Shown here: positions 1-5,857 of the stretch, piece after piece
Layout of the letters: each line of letters begins with the position of its first letter
Numbering within the stretch: the first letter of the stretch is position 1
Assembly (NCBI GenBank): GCA_937982605.1
Contig: CALJLC010000479.1
Coordinates: 1 to 5,857 of the forward strand
Length of the DNA: 5,857 bases
Direction of reading: 5' to 3'
From: an uncultured Gemmatimonadales bacterium
GTDB taxonomy: Bacteria > Gemmatimonadota > Gemmatimonadetes > Longimicrobiales > Gaopeijiaceae
Made by a program: the position numbers and the translations under genes
Notes under the pieces: model-generated
What the model was told of the DNA's origin: nothing
Databases searched by the model: none
Seen by the model: the letters and a program-made list of their open reading frames with translations, nothing else

Positions 1-12
1 CGAGGTGGCCCG

Positions 13-2061
13 ATGACCTTCCGCGCCCTTGCCCTCGCCGCGCTCGCCCTCGTCGCGCTCGGCCCGACCGACGCGCTCGCGCAGAACGGCGAGATGCGCA
101 CGATCTCGCTCGAGATGTACCTCGACCTCGAGAGCGTCTCCAACCCGCAGATCTCCCCGGACGGGAGTCAGGTCGTCTACACCCGCGGCTGGGTCGACAA
201 GATGAACGACCGGCGCGAGTCGTCGATCTGGATCATGAACGCGGACGGCTCCAAGAACCGCTTCCTGGTGGACGGCTCCGGCCCGATCTGGTCGCCGGAC
301 GGGACGCGGATCGCGTACACGGCGCAAGGCGAGCCGGAGGGCAGCCAGATCTTCGTCCGCTGGATGGACGCCGAAGGCGCCACCAGCCAGATCACCCGGC
401 TCGAGTCGAGCCCGGGCGGGATCCGGTGGTCCCCCGACGGGGAGCGCATCTCCTTCACGATGAACGTGAACGCCGAGCCCGCCTTCTCGGTGAGCCCGCC
501 GGGCCGACCCGACGGGGCCGACTGGGTCGCGGCGCCGCGCGTCGTCACCCGGGCCGACTACCGGCAGGACCGGGTGGGCTTCGTGGACGGCGCGTGGCGT
601 CACGTCTTCGTCGTGCCGGCCGAGGGCGGGACGGCCCGCCAGCTCACCGACGGCGCGTGGAACCGCTCCTCCGGCGAGTGGCCCCCGGACGGCACCGAGC
701 TGGTCTTCTCGTCGCTGCGCACCGCGGACGCCGAGCTGTCGTGGAGGGAGTCGGAGGTCTACGCGGTCGACGTGGCCACGGGCGCGATCCGTCAGCTAAC
801 GACGCGGCGGGGTCAGGACTCCTCGCCCCTGCCGTCGCCGCGCGGCGACCTCATCGCGTACCGGGGCGCCGACTTCCACACCGACCCCTATCGGAACTCG
901 GGCGTCTACGTCATGAACCGCGACGGCTCGAATCCCCGGCTGATCTCGGGCGACTTCGACCGTCAGATCAACTCGATGGAGTGGGCGCACGACGGGAGCG
1001 GGCTGTACCTCACCGTCAGCTCGGAGGGAGATCGGAATCTCCATTTCGTTTCCGTGAGCGGCGGCGTGCGGCCCCTTTCGGAGGGTGACCACATGTTCGC
1101 GCTCTCGTCGTTCACGGCGGACGGGCGTGCGGTCGGGACGCTCACCAGCCCCCACGTCCCGAGCGACATCGTGGCGTTCGACCTCGACGACCCCGACCGT
1201 CGCACGCAGCTCACGCGGGTCAACGACGACGTGCTCGGCGGGCTCACCTTCGGCGACGTCGAGGAGGTCTGGTACGAGTCCGTCGACGGCTTCCGGATCC
1301 AGGGATGGATCATCCACCCGCCGGGCTTCGACCCGACCCGGAAGTACCCGCTCATGCTCTCGATCCACGGCGGGCCGCACGGGATGTACAACGTCGGCTT
1401 CAACTTCGGGTGGCAGGAGCACGCGGCGAACGGCTACGTGATCCTCTACACGAACCCGCGCGGGAGCTCCGGCTACGGCAGCGCCTTCGGAAACGCCATC
1501 AAGAACGCGTATCCGGGCAAGGACTTCGACGACCTCATGGCCGGCGTCGACCTGGTCGTCGATCGCGGCTACATCGACGAGCAGAACATGTTCGTCTACG
1601 GCTGCTCGGGTGGCGGCGTGCTCACCTCGTGGGTCGTCGGCCACACCGATCGCTTCGCGGCGGCGTCGGCGAACTGCCCCGTCACGAACTGGCTCTCCTT
1701 CGTCGGCACCACCGACGGCATCGGCTGGTACCGCAACTTCGAGAACTTCCCCTGGGACGACCCGAGCGAGCACCTGCGCCGCTCCCCGCTCATGTACGTC
1801 GGCAACGTGACGACGCCGACGATGCTCATGACCGGCGTCAACGACCTGCGCACGCCGATGCCGCAGACGGAGGAGTACTACGCGGCGCTGAAGGTCATGG
1901 GCGTGCCCACGGCGATGATCCGCTTCAACAACGAGTGGCACGGCACGTCGAGCACCCCCTCGAACTTCCTGCGCACGCAGCTCTTCCTGCGGAAGTGGTT
2001 CGAGATGCACTCGAGCGGCCGCCCCATGACGGAGGACCAGCCGCTCGGCGACGAGCGCTGA
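13..2061 (+). CDS. Secreted S9-family (prolyl oligopeptidase/acylaminoacyl-peptidase type) serine peptidase
   Basis: This 682-residue protein should cleave short peptides, probably releasing dipeptides or acylated residues, outside the cytoplasm. Residues 1-23 form a signal peptide: an Arg, a long Ala/Leu core, then an ALA cleavage site before Gln24. From about residue 40 to 410 there are TolB/WD40-like propeller blades, seen as repeated (W/I)SPDG-type turns followed by a beta strand (near residues 48, 94, 139 and 224). The peptidase domain starts near residue 416. It shows the HGGPHG oxyanion motif (452-457), NPRGSSGYG (481-489), a nucleophile elbow GCSGGG with Ser532, the acid Asp611 in GVNDLRTP and His643 in EWHG, so the catalytic triad is complete. 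Length is normal for the family. The ATG at 13 is supported by GAGG at 2-5, seven bases upstream. The elbow differs slightly from the common GGSYGG. Exact substrate preference cannot be read. Its stop lies 46 bases before the next operator, so it is probably a separate unit. Confidence 0.93.
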   Translation: MTFRALALAALALVALGPTDALAQNGEMRTISLEMYLDLESVSNPQISPDGSQVVYTRGWVDKMNDRRESSIWIMNADGSKNRFLVDGSGPIWSPDGTRIAYTAQGEPEGSQIFVRWMDAEGATSQITRLESSPGGIRWSPDGERISFTMNVNAEPAFSVSPPGRPDGADWVAAPRVVTRADYRQDRVGFVDGAWRHVFVVPAEGGTARQLTDGAWNRSSGEWPPDGTELVFSSLRTADAELSWRESEVYAVDVATGAIRQLTTRRGQDSSPLPSPRGDLIAYRGADFHTDPYRNSGVYVMNRDGSNPRLISGDFDRQINSMEWAHDGSGLYLTVSSEGDRNLHFVSVSGGVRPLSEGDHMFALSSFTADGRAVGTLTSPHVPSDIVAFDLDDPDRRTQLTRVNDDVLGGLTFGDVEEVWYESVDGFRIQGWIIHPPGFDPTRKYPLMLSIHGGPHGMYNVGFNFGWQEHAANGYVILYTNPRGSSGYGSAFGNAIKNAYPGKDFDDLMAGVDLVVDRGYIDEQNMFVYGCSGGGVLTSWVVGHTDRFAAASANCPVTNWLSFVGTTDGIGWYRNFENFPWDDPSEHLRRSPLMYVGNVTTPTMLMTGVNDLRTPMPQTEEYYAALKVMGVPTAMIRFNNEWHGTSSTPSNFLRTQLFLRKWFEMHSSGRPMTEDQPLGDER

Positions 2062-2104
2062 CGCGGGGGACGTCAGCCCGGCTTCCGGGGGGTCGCACGC
2101 CGCA

Positions 2105-2124
2105 GATAGTTGTATTATACATCG
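2105..2124 (+). promoter_or_regulatory. Promoter -10 region with overlapping operator-like dyad upstream of the DinB operon
   Basis: A sharply AT-rich island in GC-rich DNA reads AGTTGT (2108-2113), five bases, then ACATCG (2119-2124). Inside it is the perfect 11-base palindrome TGTATTATACA (2111-2121). The left half-site, spacing and most core bases match the dyad at 4753-4769. TATTAT at 2113-2118 matches the sigma70 -10 consensus at 5 of 6 positions, which would start transcription near 2125, about 36 bases before the ATG at 2161. No good -35 is visible at the right distance. A repressor bound here would cover the -10 element. The regulator is not in the window; a MarR- or ArsR-type dimer is a guess from the dyad size. 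Confidence 0.6.
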
Positions 2125-2146
2125 ACCGTCGTGGGCGAACCGGACC

Positions 2147-2150
2147 GGAG
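2147..2150 (+). promoter_or_regulatory. Ribosome binding site GGAG that favours the ATG at 2161
   Basis: GGAG lies ten bases before the ATG at 2161. In-frame alternatives are a TTG at 2110, inside the operator, and a GTG at 2131, which has no Shine-Dalgarno sequence. This site therefore supports ATG 2161 as the start of the first DinB gene. A purine run (GGGAGAG) directly abutting the ATG is too close to act as the main site. Confidence 0.55.
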
Positions 2151-2160
2151 CACGGGAGAG

Positions 2161-2697
2161 ATGGAAGCCAATGCGCTGCTCCAGGAGATCGCGCACGCCA
2201 GGCGCGCCTTCATCGGAACGATCGCCCGGCTCGACCCTGCTGCGGTCCGCCGGCCCCTGGGGCCCGGTCGATGGAGCCCGCTCGAGTACCTCGAGCACCT
2301 CGTCCGCGCCGAGGAGGCCACCGTGTGGCGGATGTTCGGGGCCGTGGAGGAGGCGCGCGCGGGCGGCCCCGCGCCGGAGGCGAGGCGGCCGGATGCGTCG
2401 ATCGAACGGATCGTCGACGAGACGTGGAAGGAGGCCGAAGAGGCGCCCCCGCTCGCCGTGCCGTCGCTGGGCGGGTCGGCGGCGTACTGGACCGCGCGTC
2501 TCGAGGCCCAGCAGCCGATCGTCTCCGGACTGGTGGACCGGCTGGCCGAGGGCGAGCTGGACGGCGTCGCCTACCTGCACCCGATCTCGGGCCCCTTCAC
2601 GCTGCGGCAGGCGCTCCAGTTCATCCGCTTCCACCTCGACCGTCATCGCGAGCACATCGAGGAAGCGCCGCGGGACGGTCGCGGAGGGGACGCGTGA
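2161..2697 (+). CDS. DinB/YfiT-fold putative metal-dependent protein, first gene of the operon
   Basis: This 178-residue protein is probably a cytoplasmic four-helix-bundle member of the DinB/YfiT superfamily. Characterised relatives are metal-dependent thiol S-transferases (bacillithiol or mycothiol) or isomerases, but many members have no known activity. The expected metal-binding triad is present: His46 in a GRWSPLEYLEHL segment, and His158 and His162 spaced HxxxH near the C-terminus. The sequence between is Glu/Arg/Ala-rich and helical, with no signal peptide or membrane segment, and the length is normal for the family. Starting at ATG 2161 makes the conserved helix begin at residue 3; an upstream GTG at 2131 would add ten residues without similarity. 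Its TGA stop overlaps the GTG of the next gene (GTGA), which implies translational coupling. Transcription should start at the operator-covered promoter just upstream. The fold is well supported; the substrate is unknown. Confidence 0.85.
   Translation: MEANALLQEIAHARRAFIGTIARLDPAAVRRPLGPGRWSPLEYLEHLVRAEEATVWRMFGAVEEARAGGPAPEARRPDASIERIVDETWKEAEEAPPLAVPSLGGSAAYWTARLEAQQPIVSGLVDRLAEGELDGVAYLHPISGPFTLRQALQFIRFHLDRHREHIEEAPRDGRGGDA
2683..2687 (+). promoter_or_regulatory. Strong ribosome binding site GGAGG for the GTG start at 2694
   Basis: GGAGG lies inside the end of the first DinB gene, six bases before the GTG at 2694. It decides the start of the second DinB gene, for which no suitably placed ATG exists, and supports coupled translation through the GTGA overlap. 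Confidence 0.75.
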
Positions 2698-3593
2698 CGG
2701 GAGCCGACGACCTCCTCGTCGAGCTGACCAGCGTCGCCGAGGCGTGCGAGGCGACCGGCCGGCTCAACCTCGGCAAGGTGTGTCGGGCCGCGGAGCACGC
2801 CGTCCGTCTGGGCCGGGCGAACGCCGCGCGCGTCGACGACCCCCGCCCGGAGCTCGCCGCGCGGCTGCGGCGCGCGGGTGTCCGACTCGAGGACGCGGGC
2901 GGCCCTCCGGAGCTCGTCGAGCGGCTGCGGACCGGTGCCGTCGCCGTCGAGAGGGGCGGGGCCCTGCGCGCGGAGGAGTACCCGGACCCCCTGGTATGCC
3001 GGCGGTGCGGTTGGCTGGCCCGCGGTGAGGACGATGCGTGTCCCCGGTGCGGCGCGCACCCGCTGACCTTCCGACGCCATCGGGCCGTCTACTGGCTGAC
3101 TGAGTACCGTCCGCGGGAGGTCGTGGAGCAGCTCGGCGCCGCGCCCGAGCGGATCGGCGCGGCGCTGCGGCGCCTTCCGGAGGATGCCCTCACGTGGGCG
3201 CCGCGGCCGGGGGCGTGGTCCGCCACGGAGGTGCTCCGGCACCTGAGGGACTCGCAGCTCCTTCTGAGCCGGCGGGTGACGCTCCTCCTCACGGAGCCGG
3301 AGCCGTCCCTGATGACGCGAGGGGACCCGCCGCCCGAGCCGGCGGAGCCGGTCGACGTCGAGGCCTTCCGATTCCTCGCCCAGTACCGAGCCTCGCGTGC
3401 GGCCACCATCGAGGTCCTCTCCGGCGTGACCTCCGCGCAATGGGAGCGGGCGGGCTGGCACGTCGAGTACGGCCGCGTCACACTCGCCGAGCAGTCGAGC
3501 TACTTCGCGGCGCACGAGCTCACCCACCTCCGGCAGCTCGAAGCGTTGCGCCGAGCCGCCCAGGACCCACCCCCCCGGAGCACGACAAGATGA
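2694..3593 (+). CDS. DinB-family protein with N-terminal helical region and rubredoxin-like zinc ribbon
   Basis: This 299-residue protein has three parts. Residues 1-95 are helical and Arg/Ala-rich, without a recognised catalytic motif. Residues 102-119 form a four-cysteine zinc ribbon or rubredoxin-like knuckle: Cys102-x-x-Cys105-Gly, then Cys116-Pro-x-Cys119-Gly. Residues about 130-299 form a DinB bundle with the metal triad His183 (in WSATEVLRHL), His274 and His278 (in AAHELTHL). As far as I recall, the same order of parts occurs in uncharacterised DinB proteins from other environmental bacteria, so the architecture is probably not unique to this genome. The ribbon could bind zinc for structure or iron for electron transfer; sequence alone does not decide. 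The start is GTG, overlapping the previous stop, with a strong GGAGG site. Its TGA overlaps the ATG of the PLP gene (ATGA), so all three genes are likely translated in a coupled way from one transcript. No signal peptide is seen. Two DinB proteins side by side may be partners or act on related substrates. Confidence 0.85.
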   Translation: MTGADDLLVELTSVAEACEATGRLNLGKVCRAAEHAVRLGRANAARVDDPRPELAARLRRAGVRLEDAGGPPELVERLRTGAVAVERGGALRAEEYPDPLVCRRCGWLARGEDDACPRCGAHPLTFRRHRAVYWLTEYRPREVVEQLGAAPERIGAALRRLPEDALTWAPRPGAWSATEVLRHLRDSQLLLSRRVTLLLTEPEPSLMTRGDPPPEPAEPVDVEAFRFLAQYRASRAATIEVLSGVTSAQWERAGWHVEYGRVTLAEQSSYFAAHELTHLRQLEALRRAAQDPPPRSTTR

Positions 3594-4585
3594 GACCGGA
3601 GACACTGCTGGCGAGGGCCGGCCACGGCGGGAACGACGCGGTGGGGTCGGTCGTTCCGCCCCTGCACCTCACCACCACCTTCGCCCGGGACGCGGAGTAC
3701 GAGCTCGTGGGGCCGTTCGTGTATCGGCGTTACGGCAGCCCGACCGTCGAACAGGCCGAAGACGTGCTGGCCCGCCTGGACGGAGGCGACCGCGCGCTCT
3801 GCTTCGCTTCCGGGCTCTCGGCCACCGCCGCGCTCCTGGAGACGCTGCCCGCCGGGTCGCGGGTGCTGGCGCCGCGGGTCATGTACCACGGAGCCCAGGA
3901 CCGGATGAGGGACCTCGCCGATCGCGGCCTCCTCGAGCTCCGGCTCTTCGACCCGACGGAGGAAGGCGCGCTGGCCGGAGAGCTGGAGCGCGGCGGGGCG
4001 GCCCTGGTCTGGGTGGAGGCGCTGGCCAATCCCACCTGGGACGTCATCGACATCGAGGCGTGCGCCCGGCTCGCCACCTCGGCCGGCGCCGCGCTGGTCG
4101 TCGACTCCACGGCGGCCCCCCCGGTCACGACGCGGCCCCTCGATCTGGGCGCGACCGTGGTTCTCCACTCGACGACGAAGTACCTCAACGGGCACTCGGA
4201 TTCGATGGGTGGCGCCCTCGTCGGCGCCACCGACGCCGTCGACTGGGAAGCGCTCGAGCACGCGCGGAAGCTGACCGGCACGGTCATGCCGCCGCTCGAC
4301 GCGTGGCTCCTCCTCCGCGGGCTCCGCACGCTGGCGCTCCGCTTCGAGCGCGCCTCCCGCAACGCGCTCGCGGTGGCGGGCTTCCTGGCGGAGCACGCGG
4401 CGGTCGAGCGGTGCCTCTACCCCGGACTGCCGGCTCATCCACACCACGAGCTGGCCCGTCGGCAGATGACCGGCGGCTTCGGCGGCATGCTCTCCTCGCT
4501 CGTGCACGGTGGCGCAGAGCAGCCCGTCGAGATCGAGACCTCGCTACGGTGCTTCATCCCTGCCACGTCCCTCGGTGACGTATAG
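3590..4585 (+). CDS. Cystathionine gamma-synthase/lyase-type PLP enzyme, ended early by an in-frame amber codon
   Basis: This is a Cys/Met-metabolism PLP enzyme (fold type I) of the trans-sulfuration group, which makes or breaks C-S bonds at the gamma or beta carbon. Visible landmarks are Tyr45-x-Arg47 in YRRYGSPT (phosphate contacts from the partner subunit), FASGLSA (72-78), Tyr99 in MYHG (stacks on PLP), EALANPT, Asp172 in VDST (pyridine nitrogen) and the Schiff-base Lys197 in HSTTKYLNGHSD. The start ATG 3590 overlaps the previous stop (ATGA), with GGAG at 3577-3580. The frame meets TAG at 4583-4585, giving 331 residues; the family usually has about 380. The stop falls in the motif usually read SLGGVESL, here SLGDV-stop-SL, at the conserved Glu. 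Normal family sequence continues in frame to 4717. The truncated product lacks the C-terminal Arg that binds substrate carboxylate, so it is probably inactive unless the stop is read through, suppressed or a base-call error. Lyase versus synthase activity cannot be told apart. Confidence 0.85.
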   Translation: MRPETLLARAGHGGNDAVGSVVPPLHLTTTFARDAEYELVGPFVYRRYGSPTVEQAEDVLARLDGGDRALCFASGLSATAALLETLPAGSRVLAPRVMYHGAQDRMRDLADRGLLELRLFDPTEEGALAGELERGGAALVWVEALANPTWDVIDIEACARLATSAGAALVVDSTAAPPVTTRPLDLGATVVLHSTTKYLNGHSDSMGGALVGATDAVDWEALEHARKLTGTVMPPLDAWLLLRGLRTLALRFERASRNALAVAGFLAEHAAVERCLYPGLPAHPHHELARRQMTGGFGGMLSSLVHGGAEQPVEIETSLRCFIPATSLGDV

Positions 4586-4717
4586 AGCCTCGTGGAGCAC
4601 CGGGCCTCGGTCGAAGGGCCCCACAGCACCGTGCCCGGCAACCTCCTTCGGTTCTCGATCGGGATCGAGCACGAAGCCGATCTCCTCGACGATCTGGAGC
4701 GGGTCCTCGGGGGGTAG
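4583..4717 (+). pseudogene. In-frame C-terminal remainder of the PLP enzyme after the amber codon
   Basis: Reading on from the TAG at 4583 in the same frame gives 43 codons ending at a second TAG (4715-4717). They match the family's C-terminus: SLVEHRASVEGP directly after the stop, then NLLRFSIGIEHEADLLDDLE. The Arg in LLRFS (residue 354 if the TAG counts as residue 332) corresponds to the substrate-carboxylate Arg of this family. Reading through would give a 375-residue protein, a normal length. No frameshift is needed: one G-to-T change (GAG to TAG) explains the break. There is no good start codon with a ribosome site for this tail, so it is not an independent gene. Confidence 0.8.
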
Positions 4718-4726
4718 TCACGACCG

Positions 4727-4755
4727 TTGCAGGTCCGAGGGTCCTCGTGTATAGT
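4727..4755 (+). promoter_or_regulatory. Sigma70-like promoter for the flavoprotein gene
   Basis: TTGCAG (4727-4732) and TATAGT (4750-4755) are separated by exactly 17 bases. The -10 matches 5 of 6 consensus positions; the -35 has only the TTG core. Transcription would start near 4762, about 26 bases before the ATG at 4788. The -10 and the start point lie within or beside the inverted repeat at 4753-4769. Confidence 0.55.
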
Positions 4756-4769
4756 TGTGATATACAACT
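4753..4769. promoter_or_regulatory. Inverted-repeat operator AGTTGT-N5-ACAACT upstream of the flavoprotein gene
   Basis: AGTTGT (4753-4758) and ACAACT (4764-4769) are perfect 6-base inverted arms around a 5-base centre. The repeat overlaps the end of the -10 and the predicted start of transcription, the usual position of a repressor site. It aligns with the element at 2108-2124 with the same arm length and spacing. Such AT-rich symmetry stands out from the GC-rich surroundings. The protein that binds it is unknown and not encoded here. Confidence 0.65.
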
Positions 4770-4787
4770 GTCTATCCGAGGTGTCTC

Positions 4788-5857
4788 ATGCAATATCCCG
4801 TGGCGATCATCGGCGGCGGCCCCGTGGGACTGGCGGCCGCGTCCCGGCTCCACGAGGAAGGCCTCCCCTTCGAGCTCTTCGAGCAGGGCGATGCGGTCGC
4901 GCCCTCGATTCGGGAGTGGGGACACGTCCGCCTCTTCAGCCCCTGGCGCTATCTGATCGACGACGCCACGCGCCGCCTTCTCGAGGAGCACGGATGGGAC
5001 GAGCCCGATCCGGACGAGATTCCGCTCGGCCGGGACGTGGTGCGCCGCTATCTCGAACCGCTGGCCCGCGTGCCCGCCCTGGCTCCGCACGTGCATCTGG
5101 GCACCCGCGTGGCCGCGGTCGGCCGGGCCGGTCTCGACCGGGTGAAGAGCGCCGGCCGGGACGCGCGGCCCTTCGTGCTCGACGTCGTCGGGCCCGACGG
5201 AGGTCGGCGTCTGATCCTCGCCCGCGCGGTGATCGACGCCTCCGGCACGTGGCACCAGCCGAACCCGATGGGTGCCGCGGGGCTGTGGGCCGAGGGCGAG
5301 CAGGAGCTCGCCGACCGCATCCGCTACGGCATCCCGGACGTCGCGGGCGAGGAGCGGGGTCGCTACGCGGGGCGGCGGGTGGCCGTCGTCGGGAGCGGGC
5401 ACTCCGCCTTCCACGCCCTCCTCGACCTCGCGAGGCTCTCCGGAGAGGGGACGGAGGTCACCTGGCTCCTGCGGTCCGGAGGCCCGGCCTTCGGCGGCGA
5501 GGACGCGGACGCGCTCACGGAGCGCGGGCGGCTGGGGCAGCGGGCGCGCGCGCTCACCGAGGCCGGCGGCGTCCGGGTCGTGACCGGTTTCGCCATCCAG
5601 CGCGTCGGCGCCGACGGTGACGGGATCGTCCTGGAGTCCTTCGACGGAGCCCGGAGCCCGATCGTCGACGAGGTCGTGGTGACCACGGGGTACCGGCCCG
5701 ACCCCTGGATCACCCGGGAGCTCCGGCTGGAGCTCGACCCCGTCGTGGAGGCACCGGCTCGCCTCGCTCCCCTCATCGACCCCAACGTGCACTCGTGCGG
5801 GACGGTGCCGCCGCACGGATACCGGGAGCTGGCCCATCCGGAGCGAGACTTCTACAC
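4788..5857 (+). CDS. FAD/NADPH-dependent oxidoreductase (flavin monooxygenase-like), 3' end outside the window
   Basis: The first 356 codons of a cytoplasmic flavoprotein are present, and the frame is open to the window end. An FAD-binding Rossmann motif lies at the N-terminus (Gly9-x-Gly11-x-x-Gly14, with Glu32 for the ribose at the end of strand 2). It is followed by the segment GHVRLFSPWRY (45-55), DASGTW (150-155), and a second dinucleotide motif, Gly202-x-Gly204-x-x-Ala207, whose Ala favours NADPH. Near the end, TTGYRPD and SCGTVPPHG continue the family pattern. I recall relatives of about 430-450 residues, often annotated as flavin monooxygenases or ArsO-like proteins beside arsenic/metal resistance genes; that link is from memory and unproven here. 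The ATG at 4788 has GAGGTG at 4778-4783. It follows its own promoter and an operator shared with the DinB operon. It could also be a thioredoxin-reductase-like or sulfur-compound oxidoreductase, although no CxxC redox motif is seen. Confidence 0.85.
   Translation, partial: MQYPVAIIGGGPVGLAAASRLHEEGLPFELFEQGDAVAPSIREWGHVRLFSPWRYLIDDATRRLLEEHGWDEPDPDEIPLGRDVVRRYLEPLARVPALAPHVHLGTRVAAVGRAGLDRVKSAGRDARPFVLDVVGPDGGRRLILARAVIDASGTWHQPNPMGAAGLWAEGEQELADRIRYGIPDVAGEERGRYAGRRVAVVGSGHSAFHALLDLARLSGEGTEVTWLLRSGGPAFGGEDADALTERGRLGQRARALTEAGGVRVVTGFAIQRVGADGDGIVLESFDGARSPIVDEVVVTTGYRPDPWITRELRLELDPVVEAPARLAPLIDPNVHSCGTVPPHGYRELAHPERDFY

Noticed and set aside
2077..2089. Small hairpin CCCGG-CTT-CCGGG after the peptidase gene
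   Set aside because: The stem is only five base pairs and no T-run follows, so it is not a convincing intrinsic terminator.
796..2655. Long open frame on the minus strand across the peptidase and first DinB gene
   Set aside because: It is an antisense shadow of GC-rich coding DNA: Arg/Val/Asp-rich with no domain motif, and it spans two well-supported genes and an operator.
1305..2693. Upstream extension of the second DinB frame into the peptidase and first DinB gene
   Set aside because: The frame is merely open; the peptide is Arg/His/Pro-rich without similarity. A GGAGG site and the GTGA overlap place the real start at 2694.
4583..4717. Genome-wide amber recoding or pyrrolysine insertion at the TAG in the PLP gene
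   Set aside because: The position is a conserved Glu, the natural end of the same frame is also TAG, and no recoding machinery is visible. A single point mutation or base error is simpler.
4736..4747. Palindrome CGAGG-GT-CCTCG between the PLP tail and the flavoprotein promoter
   Set aside because: The two-base loop is too tight and no T-run follows. It lies within the promoter spacer, and GC-rich palindromes of this size are expected by chance here.
4554..5837. Long minus-strand open frame opposite the flavoprotein
   Set aside because: Composition is low-complexity Arg/Pro/Gly/Ala, it has no recognisable motif and it runs through a promoter. The plus strand shows clear FAD and NADPH motifs.
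1..5857. CRISPR arrays, tRNA/rRNA genes, insertion sequences, phage attachment sites
   Set aside because: No regularly spaced repeats, tRNA-like cloverleaf, terminal inverted repeats with a transposase, or target duplications were seen. Nearly all of the window is accounted for by the five genes.

Overview
The window comes from a GC-rich bacterial chromosome (about 70% G+C by eye). Five protein genes all lie on the + strand, packed tightly with good Shine-Dalgarno sequences and GTGA/ATGA stop-start overlaps. The exported S9 peptidase, the DinB proteins and the promoter style would suit a Gemmatimonadota-like or other high-GC environmental lineage. No rRNA or taxonomic marker is present, so the lineage is a guess.

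Layout. (1) 13-2061 encodes a complete, secreted prolyl-oligopeptidase-type (S9) peptidase with signal peptide, beta-propeller and alpha/beta-hydrolase domain. (2) A 99-base gap holds an AT-rich promoter/operator at 2105-2124. (3) 2161-4717 is a three-gene operon with 4-base overlaps: a DinB-fold protein, a second DinB protein preceded by a helical region and a four-cysteine zinc ribbon, and a cystathionine gamma-synthase/lyase-type PLP enzyme. The PLP gene has an in-frame TAG at 4583-4585, where relatives carry a Glu codon. The remaining 43 codons of a normal C-terminus follow in the same frame up to 4717. (4) A short gap at 4718-4787 holds a sigma70-like promoter overlapped by a clear inverted repeat. 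(5) From 4788 to the window end runs a two-dinucleotide-domain flavoprotein (FAD plus NADPH), cut off by the window edge.

How the genes may work together. The operators before the DinB operon and before the flavoprotein align base for base (AGTTGT, five bases, then ACAACT or the weaker ACATCG), in an otherwise GC-rich sequence. The simplest reading is that one repressor, encoded outside the window, controls both units. Known members of these families (DinB thiol transferases, a PLP enzyme of sulfur amino acid metabolism, and an NADPH flavoprotein of a group I associate from memory with metal/arsenic clusters) would fit a small inducible thiol/sulfur-linked detoxification regulon. That function is inference; the shared operator and the amber codon are read directly from the sequence.
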